64,000 bases of DNA. It comes from Novosphingobium sp. PP1Y. Its GTDB lineage: Bacteria; Pseudomonadota; Alphaproteobacteria; Sphingomonadales; Sphingomonadaceae. The position numbers and the translations under genes were made by a program. The DNA is taken from the NCBI RefSeq assembly GCF_000253255.1, contig NC_015580.1:3485001-3549000 (forward strand). Reading direction: 5' to 3'. The notes beneath the pieces were generated by a model. That model had not been told where the DNA came from. It saw nothing but the letters and a program-made list of their open reading frames with translations, and ran no database searches. Positions 52,400-60,555 of the stretch are shown here, piece by piece; within the stretch, counting starts at the first letter, position 1, and every line of letters starts with the position of its first letter.

Positions 52400-53494
52400 T
52401 TACTTTACCGCGACTAACCGCGGCCTTTCCCCTGATCCCGCTGCTTCCAACAAGGCGGCAATGGCACGCGGAGCGAAAACGATGCCAGCGAACATCGCCG
52501 GCGCGATCATCGCGCCCCAGTAGAAGTTGTCCCAGCGTCCGGCGAGCATGAAGGCGAAACCATACCCCGCGCTGAGCAGGAACCCGAAGGTCCCGGCCCG
52601 CGAATTCCAGCCCAGCCAGCCAAATGCCATGAGCACCACGGCGGGCCCCGCCAACCAGTGCGGCAGGAACCGCAGGTTGCTGGCCTGCACGATATTGGCA
52701 AGCCAGCCCGACAGACCGCGCATCACCAGCCATGGGGCGGAATGCGGGTCGCTGGGCAGGACTTCGCGCGAGACGATGGCAAGGTGCCAAGACAGCGCGG
52801 CGAAGAAGACCGCGACCAGAGCGATCCATGCCGCGGCCTCGCGCCAGTTCCGATAATAGAGCGCAGTGGCCGCCATCAGCAGTACGAACGGCAAGCTGTG
52901 CTCCCGGATCGCCAGAGCCAGCGCCGCGGCGAGGAATGCCCCTCCCCAGCGTCCGCCCTGTCCGCCTGCACCGATGCGGTGCAGGCCGAAGGAAAGCGCA
53001 ACGAGCATGCCCGCCCAGAGCTCATGCAGCGGGAAATAGTGGCGGTTCAGCCCCAGCGATGCGCCGACGAAGACCATGGTCGTTGCCATGCGCGGCAGGC
53101 GGCCGAGCGAGGCGTCCTCGCGAAACCGCGACCACCACGCGGCGATCACTGCGAGCATCAGCGCAATCGCGGCGACGATCTGTCCCGCCTCGCCCAGCCA
53201 GGCATCGAGATAGGCCAGCGTCGGCAGGCGCACGGCAAGGCCCGGGTTCACCGGATAGTTGCGCGCCCGCTGCTCGGGAACGATGAAATCGTAATAGTTC
53301 TCGCCATGCCGAATGCGTTCGATGGCCGCTTCGTACAGAGCGATGTCCTCGTCGTACGGCTCTTCCGCAGTGTCGACCGGCTTCGTGTGCGAGGCCACGA
53401 TGGCCCCCGGCGTGCCTTGCGGTCGCCCGACCGGCACCACGGCCGAGGCGACGAGCAACAGGCCAAGGATCGCCAGGACGAGCCGGGCGAGCAT
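52400..53494 (-). CDS. Polytopic membrane protein, unknown function
   Basis: A 364-residue protein with about nine predicted helices (for example 2-19, 107-125, 140-158, 162-180, 190-210, 215-235, 245-262, 290-310, 320-350). After the first helix comes a periplasmic-like loop with YDEDIALYEAAIERIRHGENYYDF and YPVNPGLAVRLPTLAYL. The architecture recalls GT-C/mannosyltransferase-like or O-antigen polymerase-like proteins, but I see no decisive motif. The start is taken at the ATG at 53494, since the frame further upstream is proline/alanine-rich and then runs into ubiB. It sits between ubiB and coaBC, which are usually adjacent. Confidence 0.65.
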   Translation of the reverse strand: MLARLVLAILGLLLVASAVVPVGRPQGTPGAIVASHTKPVDTAEEPYDEDIALYEAAIERIRHGENYYDFIVPEQRARNYPVNPGLAVRLPTLAYLDAWLGEAGQIVAAIALMLAVIAAWWSRFREDASLGRLPRMATTMVFVGASLGLNRHYFPLHELWAGMLVALSFGLHRIGAGGQGGRWGGAFLAAALALAIREHSLPFVLLMAATALYYRNWREAAAWIALVAVFFAALSWHLAIVSREVLPSDPHSAPWLVMRGLSGWLANIVQASNLRFLPHWLAGPAVVLMAFGWLGWNSRAGTFGFLLSAGYGFAFMLAGRWDNFYWGAMIAPAMFAGIVFAPRAIAALLEAAGSGERPRLVAVK

Positions 53495-53568
53495 CGGCGA
53501 CCAATCGGAAAAACGCGGCGCAGCAGGAGCACGAGGCGCGGCGGGCGCAAGCCCCCCGGCTCTCGGGT

Positions 53569-55146
53569 CTAGCCCAGAATGCTCCAGTACGTGACGGCCC
53601 ATGCAGCAATGCCCCCAGCAAGCGCTGCCACAACATAGCCACCCCAATGGTTAACATCAGGTTTGCCCGAAGCCTCACGCGCCGATCTCCCGGCCCAGAT
53701 CAGGTCCACTTCGGGCAGGGGCGCCTGTTCGGGCGCGCCGCCCTTGGGCGGGAACTTCTCCTCGATCCGGCGGACCAGGTCGGGCAGACGCGCGAGTGTA
53801 CCGAGGTCTTCGCGCAGGCGGTCGGCGATCTTGGCTTCCGGGCCCAGTTCGTCGCGCAGCCAGTCCTTCACGAAAGGCCCGGAGACGTCCCACATGTTGA
53901 TCTGCGGATCGAGCGCGGTCGCGAGACCTTCGACCATGACCATCGTCTTCTGCAACAGCAGCAGGTGCGGCTGGACCTGCATGTCGAAGTCGCGGGTGAT
54001 GGCGAAGAGCCCGTCGAGCATCTGCCCGACCGAAAGCTCTGACACCGGCTTGCCGCGCATCGGCTCGCCCACCGCGCGCAGCGCCGTCGCGAACTCCTCT
54101 ACCGTGTGATAGCTCGGCACGTACTGGGCTTCGAAGTGGATCTCGGCGACGCGGCGATAATTGCCGGTGGTCAGGCCGTAGAGGATTTCCGCCAGCCACA
54201 GGCGCGCCTGCCGGTTGATCCGGCCCATGATCCCGAAGTCGATGGCGACGATGGTGCCGTCATCGCGCACGAACAGGTTCCCCTGGTGCATGTCGGCATG
54301 GAAGAAACCGCTGGAGATCGCCTGGGTCAGGAAAGTCAGCACCAGCTTGCGGGCAAGCCTGGGCAAGTCGTGCCCGGCGGCGCGCAGCGCTTCGAGGTCG
54401 CTCATCTTGACGCCGTCGACCCATTCGACCGTCAGCACCGAACCGTTGGTGCGGTCCCAGTCGATATCGGGAATCGCGTAGCCCTCGATACCCTTCATCG
54501 CCTCGGCCAGTTCCGAAGCCGAAGCCGCCTCGCGCCGCAAATCCAGCTCGCGCAGGGTCCAGCGCTTGAGGTTGTCGATCACCGCGCGCGGACGCAGGCG
54601 CATCGCCTCGCCGCCCAGCGCCTCGAGGTGCGCCGCGGCCCATTCGTAGGTGCCTACGTCCTGGGCGAACTTCTCGCGGATACGCGGGCGCAGCACCTTG
54701 ACCGCGACGTGGCGGCCGTCTGTGGTCACGGCGCGATGCACCTGGGCAATCGAAGCCGCACCGATGGGTTCTTCATCGAATGAGGAGAACAGGGCCTCGA
54801 TGGGCCTGCCGAAGCTTTCCTCTACGCGTTCGCGGATCAGCGCGAAGGCGACGGGCGGCAGGCTGTCCTGCAAGGTAAGCAGATTGCGCGCAGGACCTTC
54901 ACCGACAAGATCGGGCCGCGTTGCCAGCGCCTGGCCGAGCTTGATAGCCGCGGGGCCGATTTCCTGAAAGGCACCGGCATAGTCCGGTTCCCTGGGCTGG
55001 CGCGTACCGAAACGGGCGATGCGGCACAGGCGCTTGACCGGCGCCGGGGCATTGCGGTCCTTCTCGATCCCGCGCAGCGCACCGTGGCGCGCCAGCACCC
55101 GCCCCCATTTGAGCAGGCGGGCGATATGGGTCACCTTGCTGGTCAC
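53569..55146 (-). CDS. ubiB: UbiB/ABC1/ADCK atypical kinase family, ubiquinone biosynthesis
   Basis: A 525-residue membrane-associated ATPase/kinase-like protein needed for ubiquinone synthesis. The N-terminal KxGQ motif is present in GPAAIKLGQALATRPDL (about residue 67), followed by GAASIAQVHRAVTTDGRHVAVKVLRP (A-rich loop and Lys), FHADMHQGNLFV (catalytic Asp) and VAIDFGIMG (metal Asp). A C-terminal helix (VVAALAGGIAAWAVTYW) anchors it. The GTG at 55146 lacks a clear ribosome site; a second GTG lies at 55134. Next to ubiE as in most Alphaproteobacteria. Confidence 0.95.
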   Translation of the reverse strand: MTSKVTHIARLLKWGRVLARHGALRGIEKDRNAPAPVKRLCRIARFGTRQPREPDYAGAFQEIGPAAIKLGQALATRPDLVGEGPARNLLTLQDSLPPVAFALIRERVEESFGRPIEALFSSFDEEPIGAASIAQVHRAVTTDGRHVAVKVLRPRIREKFAQDVGTYEWAAAHLEALGGEAMRLRPRAVIDNLKRWTLRELDLRREAASASELAEAMKGIEGYAIPDIDWDRTNGSVLTVEWVDGVKMSDLEALRAAGHDLPRLARKLVLTFLTQAISSGFFHADMHQGNLFVRDDGTIVAIDFGIMGRINRQARLWLAEILYGLTTGNYRRVAEIHFEAQYVPSYHTVEEFATALRAVGEPMRGKPVSELSVGQMLDGLFAITRDFDMQVQPHLLLLQKTMVMVEGLATALDPQINMWDVSGPFVKDWLRDELGPEAKIADRLREDLGTLARLPDLVRRIEEKFPPKGGAPEQAPLPEVDLIWAGRSAREASGKPDVNHWGGYVVAALAGGIAAWAVTYWSILG

Positions 55147-55215
55147 GCGGCGGCATCCGACTGCCGCGTGCCATCGGCCCGCACCGTGGCTTTGCTCATC
55201 GCAACCATGGCTGGC

Positions 55216-55947
55216 TTACACCTTCCAGCCCGAGTGAATCGCGACGAGACCGCCCATGATCGGCTCGACCTTGGTGTGCCGGAAACCCGCACCTCGGATC
55301 ATCGCCTCGAATTCGGGCATCGGCGGGAAGCGCCGGATCGATTCGATCAGGTAGCGATAGGAATCCGCGTCGCCGGCAATCGCCTGCCCGATCCGGGGGA
55401 CGAGATGATGCGAATAGGCGTCGTACACTTCCTTGAAGCCCGGCCATTCGGTCGTCGAGAATTCGAGGCAGAAGAAACGCCCGCCGAACTTGAGCACCCG
55501 GTGCGCCTCGGCCAGTGCCTTGTCGATATGCGTGACGTTCCGGATGCCGAAGGCAATCGTGTAGGCATCGAAGAAGCGGTCGGGGAACGACAGTTCCTCG
55601 GCGTTCTGGCGTGACCAGACGAGACTGTCGATGCCGCGCTCCATGGCGCGCTCGATGCCGACGTCGAGCATGTCCTGGTTGATGTCGGAAACCGTGATCG
55701 CCGCGCCCGAAGGCTCCATGCGAAAGGCAATGTCACCGGTCCCGCCCGCCATGTCGAGGATCTGCTCGCCCGCCTGCGGCTTCACGCGGCGCACGAACTT
55801 GTCCTTCCACAAACGGTGCATGCCGGCGGACATGGCATCGTTCATGACGTCGTACTTGCGCGCGACGCTGGAGAAGACCGCACCGACGCGGCCCTCCTTG
55901 TCCTCGGGGGCGACTTCTTCGTAGCCGAAGGAAACCTTATCGTTCAT
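55216..55947 (-). CDS. ubiE: Demethylmenaquinone/ubiquinone C-methyltransferase
   Basis: A 243-residue SAM-dependent C-methyltransferase in quinone synthesis. It opens with VSFGYEEVAPEDKEGRVGAVF and has motif I ILDMAGGTGDIAFRM (about residues 67-81), post-I VSDINQDMLDVG, then YTIAFGIRNVTHIDKAL and FFCLEFSTTEWPGF. The late YRYLIESIRRFPPMPEFEAMI motif is diagnostic. It is followed by ubiB 69 bp downstream. Confidence 0.97.
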   Translation of the reverse strand: MNDKVSFGYEEVAPEDKEGRVGAVFSSVARKYDVMNDAMSAGMHRLWKDKFVRRVKPQAGEQILDMAGGTGDIAFRMEPSGAAITVSDINQDMLDVGIERAMERGIDSLVWSRQNAEELSFPDRFFDAYTIAFGIRNVTHIDKALAEAHRVLKFGGRFFCLEFSTTEWPGFKEVYDAYSHHLVPRIGQAIAGDADSYRYLIESIRRFPPMPEFEAMIRGAGFRHTKVEPIMGGLVAIHSGWKV

Positions 55948-55957
55948 GCGCCGTCCT

Positions 55958-56902
55958 CTAGCGTCGTGCCGGCCCGGGCGCCACCGGAGTTTTGCCCGTT
56001 GCCCCGCTGCGCAACGCGAGGGCCGAGAGAATGATCCCGGCGAGAATCAGGACGATACCGGCGAAGTGGTAACCATGAAGCCGCTCGCCCAGGAGCAGCG
56101 CCGAAAGCAGGGCCCCGAACAAGGGCATGAGCGTGATGCCCTGCCCGGCGCGCGCCGGTCCGATCGTGGCGGTCGCGGCATTGTAGATGAAGTAAGCGAT
56201 AATCGAGGGAAACACGCCGACATAGGCAAAGGCACCCAGCACCGGCAGGCCCCAGTTCACCTGCTGCCCCTGCAGCCATTCCATGGCGGCCAGGGGCGCA
56301 AGCACTACCGAGCCCAGCGTAAAGGTCAGCAGCAGGAAGACCGGCGCACTGACCGGCGGCTTCTTGCGCAAGAGTACGGTGTAGAGCGACCAGGCGGTGA
56401 CCGCGCACAGGATCAGCGCATCGCCCTTCCCGCCGATCTCCAGGTTAAGGACCGCGGAAAGCTCACCGCGAAAGACGATCGCCGCCACCCCCAGGGTCGA
56501 TACGATAACGCCAATCGCCTGCATCTTCTCGGGCCGGGACTTGAAGATGATTCGGTCCAGCAGAAGTACCACAGCCGGGACCGAGGCCTGCAACAGCAGG
56601 GCATTGGCCGCCGTCGTGTAATGAAGCCCGGAATAGACCAGCGAATTGAAGCACACGATGCCCAGCACGCCCAGCGCGACGATCCAGCGCCAGCCCGCCC
56701 GTACCGCCTCACGCTCCAGCAGCAGCTGGCGCCAGGCGATGGGCAGCAGGATCAGCACCGCGATAGTCCAGCGCCCGAAGGCCAGCGTGAGCGGCGGGAT
56801 ATCGTCGCGCACCGCGCGCCCGATGATCGAATTGCCTGCCCAGCAAAGCATGACGATGCCCAGCATCAGGAATGCGCGAAGGTGCGACCGGTCGTTGCCC
56901 AT
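55958..56902 (-). CDS. EamA/DMT-family transporter
   Basis: A 314-residue inner-membrane protein with ten predicted helices in two EamA repeats (FLMLGIVMLCWAGNSIIGRAV at the start of repeat 1 and KGDALILCAVTAWSLYTVLLRK at the start of repeat 2). The C-terminal half ends GERLHGYHFAGIVLILAGI, typical of the drug/metabolite transporter superfamily. The substrate is not predictable. It starts 101 bp from mutM on the other strand and is 10 bp before ubiE on the same strand, so it probably leads this transcript. The ATG at 56902 gives MGNDRSHLRAF; an upstream ATG at 56953 is possible. Confidence 0.9.
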   Translation of the reverse strand: MGNDRSHLRAFLMLGIVMLCWAGNSIIGRAVRDDIPPLTLAFGRWTIAVLILLPIAWRQLLLEREAVRAGWRWIVALGVLGIVCFNSLVYSGLHYTTAANALLLQASVPAVVLLLDRIIFKSRPEKMQAIGVIVSTLGVAAIVFRGELSAVLNLEIGGKGDALILCAVTAWSLYTVLLRKKPPVSAPVFLLLTFTLGSVVLAPLAAMEWLQGQQVNWGLPVLGAFAYVGVFPSIIAYFIYNAATATIGPARAGQGITLMPLFGALLSALLLGERLHGYHFAGIVLILAGIILSALALRSGATGKTPVAPGPARR

Positions 56903-57003
56903 GCCCGCGGCCTTAGCCGGGACATGCCGGATTGGCGAGCGCGCCCCGGCCAAACGATCACGAAGCGATGACAGGAGCGCATCGCGCGCCTATCTGCATG
57001 GTG

Positions 57004-57816
57004 ATGCCAGAGCTACCCGAAGTCGAAACGACCGTGCGCGGCCTTGCCCGCTTTCTCGAGGGCGAGAGGATTGCCCGCATTGCGGTCAACCGCCCCGACT
57101 TGCGCCGCCCCTTCCCGCCCGATCTCGTGCAGGTAATGACCGGCGCGACGGTGACCGCGATGGGGCGCCGGGCGAAATACGGGTTGATCCATAGCGACCG
57201 CGGCCAGACCATGGTCTTCCATCTCGGCATGTCGGGGCGCTGGCGGATCGAGCCGGAGCGGCCGGAAAAGCACGACCACCTCGTGATCGAAACGGGCTCC
57301 GGCCATGTCCTTGCACTCAACGACGCCCGGCGTTTCGGCTCGGTCGACCTTGTCGCCACGGATGGGCTGGAAACATGGGGCCCGTTCGCCGACATGGGTC
57401 CGGAACCGCTGGGAGACGCGCTCACGGCCGCGCACCTTCGCGCTGCCTTCAAGGACCGGACCGCGCCGATCAAGCAGCTCCTGCTCGACCAGTCGATCGT
57501 GGCCGGTCTGGGCAACATCTATGTATGTGAGGCGCTGTTCCGGTCCGGCATCCGCCCTGACAAGGCAGCGGGCCGGGTTTCCCTGGCCGCCCTCGCCCGC
57601 CTCGTCCCGGCGATCCGCGAAGTGCTGACCGAATCGATCGCGGCCGGCGGGTCGACCATTCGCGACTATGCGCAGCCGACCGGCGAACTGGGTTACTTCG
57701 CCACGTCCTGGCAAGTCTACGGCCGCGAGGGGCTAGCCTGCACCTGCGGCGCGCCGGTCCTGCGCTTTGTGCAAGGCGGGCGCAGCACCTTCTGGTGCAG
57801 GCGCTGCCAGAAGTAG
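57004..57816 (+). CDS. mutM: Formamidopyrimidine-DNA glycosylase
   Basis: A 270-residue base-excision enzyme that removes 8-oxoguanine and Fapy lesions. It begins MPELPEVETTVRGLARFLEG, giving the catalytic N-terminal Pro and Glu after Met removal, with Lys57-region MGRRAKYGLI. The helix-two-turn-helix has QLLLDQSIVAGLGNIYVCEAL, and the C-terminal zinc finger is C-x2-C...C-x2-C (LACTCGAPVLR...FWCRRCQK). The ATG at 57004 is the only start giving the catalytic Pro. Confidence 0.97.
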   Translation: MPELPEVETTVRGLARFLEGERIARIAVNRPDLRRPFPPDLVQVMTGATVTAMGRRAKYGLIHSDRGQTMVFHLGMSGRWRIEPERPEKHDHLVIETGSGHVLALNDARRFGSVDLVATDGLETWGPFADMGPEPLGDALTAAHLRAAFKDRTAPIKQLLLDQSIVAGLGNIYVCEALFRSGIRPDKAAGRVSLAALARLVPAIREVLTESIAAGGSTIRDYAQPTGELGYFATSWQVYGREGLACTCGAPVLRFVQGGRSTFWCRRCQK

Positions 57817-58053
57817 AGCGGGGCCGCATGCCATTGCGAGTCTGCGTCGAGTCCGCGCACATCAGGCATGGCCATGTTCGCCGGAAGGGCCGATATTGGG
57901 CCAAAGCTGCAGAATCGGGCGGTTTGCAGCCATGCCTGCGGCTTGACGCAAGCACCGCCTGCCGCTAAGGGGCGCGCTTTCCGGCGAGTCCGCTCGCCAG
58001 CAGCAGATTCGACAGGCAATTGGGCCGCCCGGCGGCCAGACAGAGGAAAGTTC

Positions 58054-58314
58054 ATGGCCAACACGCCGCAAGCCCGCAAGCGCATCCGTCGCAATGAGCG
58101 CCGCGCCGAGATCAACATCAACCGCGTCAGCCGCATCCGTACCTTCGTCAAGAAGGTCGAAAGCGCCATCGCCGGTGGTGACAAGACTGCAGCTGCGGAA
58201 GCCCTGAAGGCCGCCCAGCCCGAGCTGGCCCGCGGCGTCGCCCGTGGCGTGCTCCACAAGAATACCGCTGCGCGCAAGATGTCGCGCCTCAGCAAGCGCG
58301 TCGCCGCTCTCTGA
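58054..58314 (+). CDS. rpsT: 30S ribosomal protein S20
   Basis: An 86-residue basic ribosomal protein. It begins MANTPQARKRIRRNERRAEI, has RVSRIRTFVKKVESAI and ends HKNTAARKMSRLSKRVAAL, all S20 landmarks. AGGAAAG lies just before the ATG at 58054. It sits between mutM and dnaA as in other Alphaproteobacteria and is closed by a strong terminator. Confidence 0.98.
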   Translation: MANTPQARKRIRRNERRAEININRVSRIRTFVKKVESAIAGGDKTAAAEALKAAQPELARGVARGVLHKNTAARKMSRLSKRVAAL

Positions 58315-58336
58315 GTCGCTGCGAATCGCCTGAGAC

Positions 58337-58352
58337 TGGAGTCGCGACTCCA
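58337..58352. repeat. 16-bp perfect palindrome with two GANTC sites
   Basis: TGGAGTCG/CGACTCCA lies 23 bp after the rpsT stop. It contains GAGTC (58339-58343) and GACTC (58346-58350), seven bases apart between starts. It may be a protein-binding site or the base of a small hairpin. Confidence 0.5.
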
Positions 58353-58374
58353 AACGCAGGGTGAAGCAGGCACG

Positions 58375-58421
58375 AAACAAGAACGGAGCCGGAGAGATAA
58401 TCTCCGGCTCCGTTCTTGTTT
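58375..58421 (+). terminator. Intrinsic terminator after rpsT
   Basis: A perfect 21-bp stem (58375-58395 with 58401-58421) with a five-base loop, ending in CTTGTTTG. It lies 61 bp after the rpsT stop and should separate rpsT from dnaA transcription. The A-rich left edge would also let it work on the opposite strand. Confidence 0.9.
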
Positions 58422-58788
58422 GCGCTGCTGCAATGCGGAAGAATCTGCAAGTGCGCGGAATAGCTGCGATTCGTCATAGGCATCTTGTTAAGATACTGAA
58501 ATTGCAGAATTAAAATTCTTCATGACGCTTTTCCGGCAGTCTTCCGTGAGTCAAGCCGAGATAATTTTATTTATTTGGAGCGACCGTCTTGCCTGTCGGG
58601 CCAAGGCCTCCTTATGAAGGTCCTCGGCCGTTGCGGAACTGGCCGGGGAATATCGAAAGCATGTAAGACAATTGCCGCAAACACGCGTTTGCGGTGACGG
58701 GGTCGTTTTGCCTTGCAATCGTGTGAGACCAGTTCCGTTTCCGGCCCGAATATCGGGGGTTGGTTGCGGGCAAGGGGAGTTCGACCAA

Positions 58789-60291
58789 GTGACAGGTAAT
58801 TCGGCGGGTCAGGGCGCTAATCAGACAGTGAAGAAATCGAAGGCAGGAAAAGTGGTGATGGAAGAGGATCAGGAAGCCGTGAATTTGGCGGCGGACTGGG
58901 CAGACATCAGCCAGGGCCTGCGCAAGGACCTGGGACACCAGGCTCACAGCCAGTGGATCAAGCCGATCCAGCCCGGCAATTATTGCAAGGAAACGGGTAC
59001 GCTCGATCTGTACCTGCCGACCGAGTTCTCGGCGAATTGGGTGAATGACCGATTCGCCGATCGCCTCTCGCTGGCATGGAAGATCGCCCGTCCCGACGTG
59101 CGCCACGTGCGCATTCTCGTTCACCCGGGCCGCCGCCAGCTGCCCGAGCTGCGCCTCGGCCATGGCGGTCGTCCCAGCCACGCGCCGGCGAACGATTCGG
59201 TCGTGGGTGCAAGCGATGCCATCTCGGCGGCGTTGAACGGCGATGCCTTCGCATCGCTGGGCCAGGGCCCGGCCGGCATCGATGCCTCGCAGACTTTCTC
59301 GACTTTCGTGACCGGCACTGCAAACGTGCTCGCCTGCAATGCGGCACAGCGCATGGCAGCCGGCGAAAAGCCGCAGTTCTCGCCGCTTTATCTCAAGGCG
59401 GCGACTGGCCAGGGCAAGACGCACCTGCTCCACGCAATCGGGCATGCGTACCTTGCGAACCACCCGCATGCGCGGATCTTCTACTGCTCGGCAGAGCGCT
59501 TCATGGTCGAATTCGTCCAGGCGCTGCGCCAGAACCAGATGATCGAGTTCAAGGCGCGCCTGCGCGGCTTCGACCTTCTGCTGGTGGACGACATCCAGTT
59601 CATCATCGGCAAGGCATCGGCACAGGAAGAGCTGCTCTACACAATCGATGCCCTGCTTCAGGAGGGCAAGCGCCTCGTCTTCGCAGCTGATCGTGCGCCC
59701 CAGGCACTCGACGGCGTCGAGCCGCGCCTGCTGTCGCGCCTGTCGATGGGTCTTGTCGCCGACATCCAGCCGGCCGACATCGAACTGCGTCGTTCGATCC
59801 TCGAGAATCGCCTTCAGCGTTTCGCCTCGATCGACGTGCCGGCCGACGTCATCGAGTTCCTTGCAAGGACGATCAACCGCAACGTGCGTGAACTCGTCGG
59901 CGGCCTCAACAAGCTGATCGCCTATGCCCAGCTTACCGGTCAGGCCGTCTCGCTGCAGCTGGCCGAGGAACAGCTGACCGACATCCTCTCGGCCAATCGC
60001 CGCCGGATCACCATCGACGAGATCCAGCGCACGGTCTGCCAGTTCTACCGGATCGACCGGACCGAGATGAGCTCGAAGCGCCGCGCGCGTGCCGTGGTCC
60101 GCCCGCGTCAGGTTGCCATGTATCTCGCCAAGGTGCTGACGCCGCGCTCCTACCCGGAGATCGGCCGCAAGTTCGGTGGCCGCGATCACTCCACGGTCAT
60201 CCACGCCGTGCGCCTGATCGAGGAACTGCGCACCCGCGATGCCGACATGGACGGCGACGTCCGTTCGCTGCTGCGCCAGCTGGAAAGCTGA
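58789..60291 (+). CDS. dnaA: Chromosomal replication initiator DnaA
   Basis: A 500-residue AAA+ initiator that binds and opens the origin. The GTG at 58789 has AGGGGAG nine bases upstream; an in-frame ATG at 58858 is an alternative. Domain I begins near WADISQGLRKDLG; domain II is long and G/P/A-rich. In domain III, Walker A is A-A-T-G-Q-G-K-T (K210; the first Gly of the usual G-x4-G-K is Ala) and Walker B is LLLVDDIQF (D267, D268), with sensor/Arg region RLLSRLSMGLVADI. Domain IV has the signature GGRDHSTVIHAVRLI (R465). It lies just after rpsT. Confidence 0.96.
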   Translation: MTGNSAGQGANQTVKKSKAGKVVMEEDQEAVNLAADWADISQGLRKDLGHQAHSQWIKPIQPGNYCKETGTLDLYLPTEFSANWVNDRFADRLSLAWKIARPDVRHVRILVHPGRRQLPELRLGHGGRPSHAPANDSVVGASDAISAALNGDAFASLGQGPAGIDASQTFSTFVTGTANVLACNAAQRMAAGEKPQFSPLYLKAATGQGKTHLLHAIGHAYLANHPHARIFYCSAERFMVEFVQALRQNQMIEFKARLRGFDLLLVDDIQFIIGKASAQEELLYTIDALLQEGKRLVFAADRAPQALDGVEPRLLSRLSMGLVADIQPADIELRRSILENRLQRFASIDVPADVIEFLARTINRNVRELVGGLNKLIAYAQLTGQAVSLQLAEEQLTDILSANRRRITIDEIQRTVCQFYRIDRTEMSSKRRARAVVRPRQVAMYLAKVLTPRSYPEIGRKFGGRDHSTVIHAVRLIEELRTRDADMDGDVRSLLRQLES

Positions 60292-60347
60292 GTTTTCCCG
60301 GGCCTGTCCCGAGAAATGCACAGGGTTCCCAACAGGGATATCCCATG

Positions 60348-60381
60348 AGGAGCGCGAAAGGTTCGAGCCTTTCGTGCTCCT
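60348..60381 (+). terminator. Terminator-like hairpin after dnaA
   Basis: A 14-bp stem (60348-60361 with 60368-60381, one G-U pair) with a six-base loop lies 57 bp after the dnaA stop. Downstream is TTGCATTTGGG, a weak T tract. Confidence 0.6.
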
Positions 60382-60459
60382 TGCATTTGGGTAGTTGACG
60401 GTCGCATTGCGCCAATCCGTGAAAACGCAAAGCCACCTTACAAGAAGTTAATCCCTGTT

Positions 60460-60477
60460 TTTCAGACGTTTCTGAAA
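60460..60477. promoter_or_regulatory. Inverted repeat upstream of the second GGDEF gene
   Basis: TTTCAGA-CGTT-TCTGAAA (60460-60477) is an exact 7-4-7 inverted repeat in an AT-rich stretch, 79 bp before the GGDEF start. The position suits an operator; no regulator is known to match. Confidence 0.4.
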
Positions 60478-60555
60478 TTCGATTAACTATTGGCAAAGCA
60501 CTTCCCGTTACCTTTCGAGTATAAAGCCCGAATTGCAACGAGAAGGCACCCCCCC

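Larger units (their letters stand above)
57838..58552. promoter_or_regulatory. Cluster of eleven GANTC (CcrM methylation) sites flanking rpsT and preceding dnaA
   Basis: GANTC starts at 57838, 57849, 57912, 57986, 58006, 58323, 58339, 58346, 58441, 58468 and 58548: eleven in 715 bp, against about three expected by chance, and none inside rpsT itself. CcrM methylates GANTC in Alphaproteobacteria, and in Caulobacter methylation state affects dnaA transcription. Counts are read from the sequence; regulation is inferred. Confidence 0.6.
58315..58788. other. Non-coding region between rpsT and dnaA
   Basis: A 474-bp gap. It contains the 16-bp palindrome (58337-58352), the rpsT terminator (58375-58421), GANTC sites, an AT-rich section (58480-58580) with AGAATT-AA-AATTCT (58506-58519), and CCGCAAAC-ACGC-GTTTGCGG (58675-58694). 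The dnaA promoter is probably in the AT-rich section. I found no DnaA box of the TTATCCACA type, so there is no evidence that the replication origin is here. Confidence 0.55.

Noticed and set aside
58488..58513. Two TTAA half-sites near dnaA as a CtrA box
   Set aside because: The halves are 18 bases apart, not 7, so they do not fit the TTAA-N7-TTAA consensus.
58315..58788. Replication origin next to dnaA
   Set aside because: No TTATCCACA-type DnaA boxes were seen; AT-richness and GANTC sites alone are not enough.
58612..60321. 569-codon open frame on the minus strand opposite dnaA
   Set aside because: It mirrors dnaA almost exactly, has no ribosome site or family motif, and is explained by high GC third positions. 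dnaA is certain.
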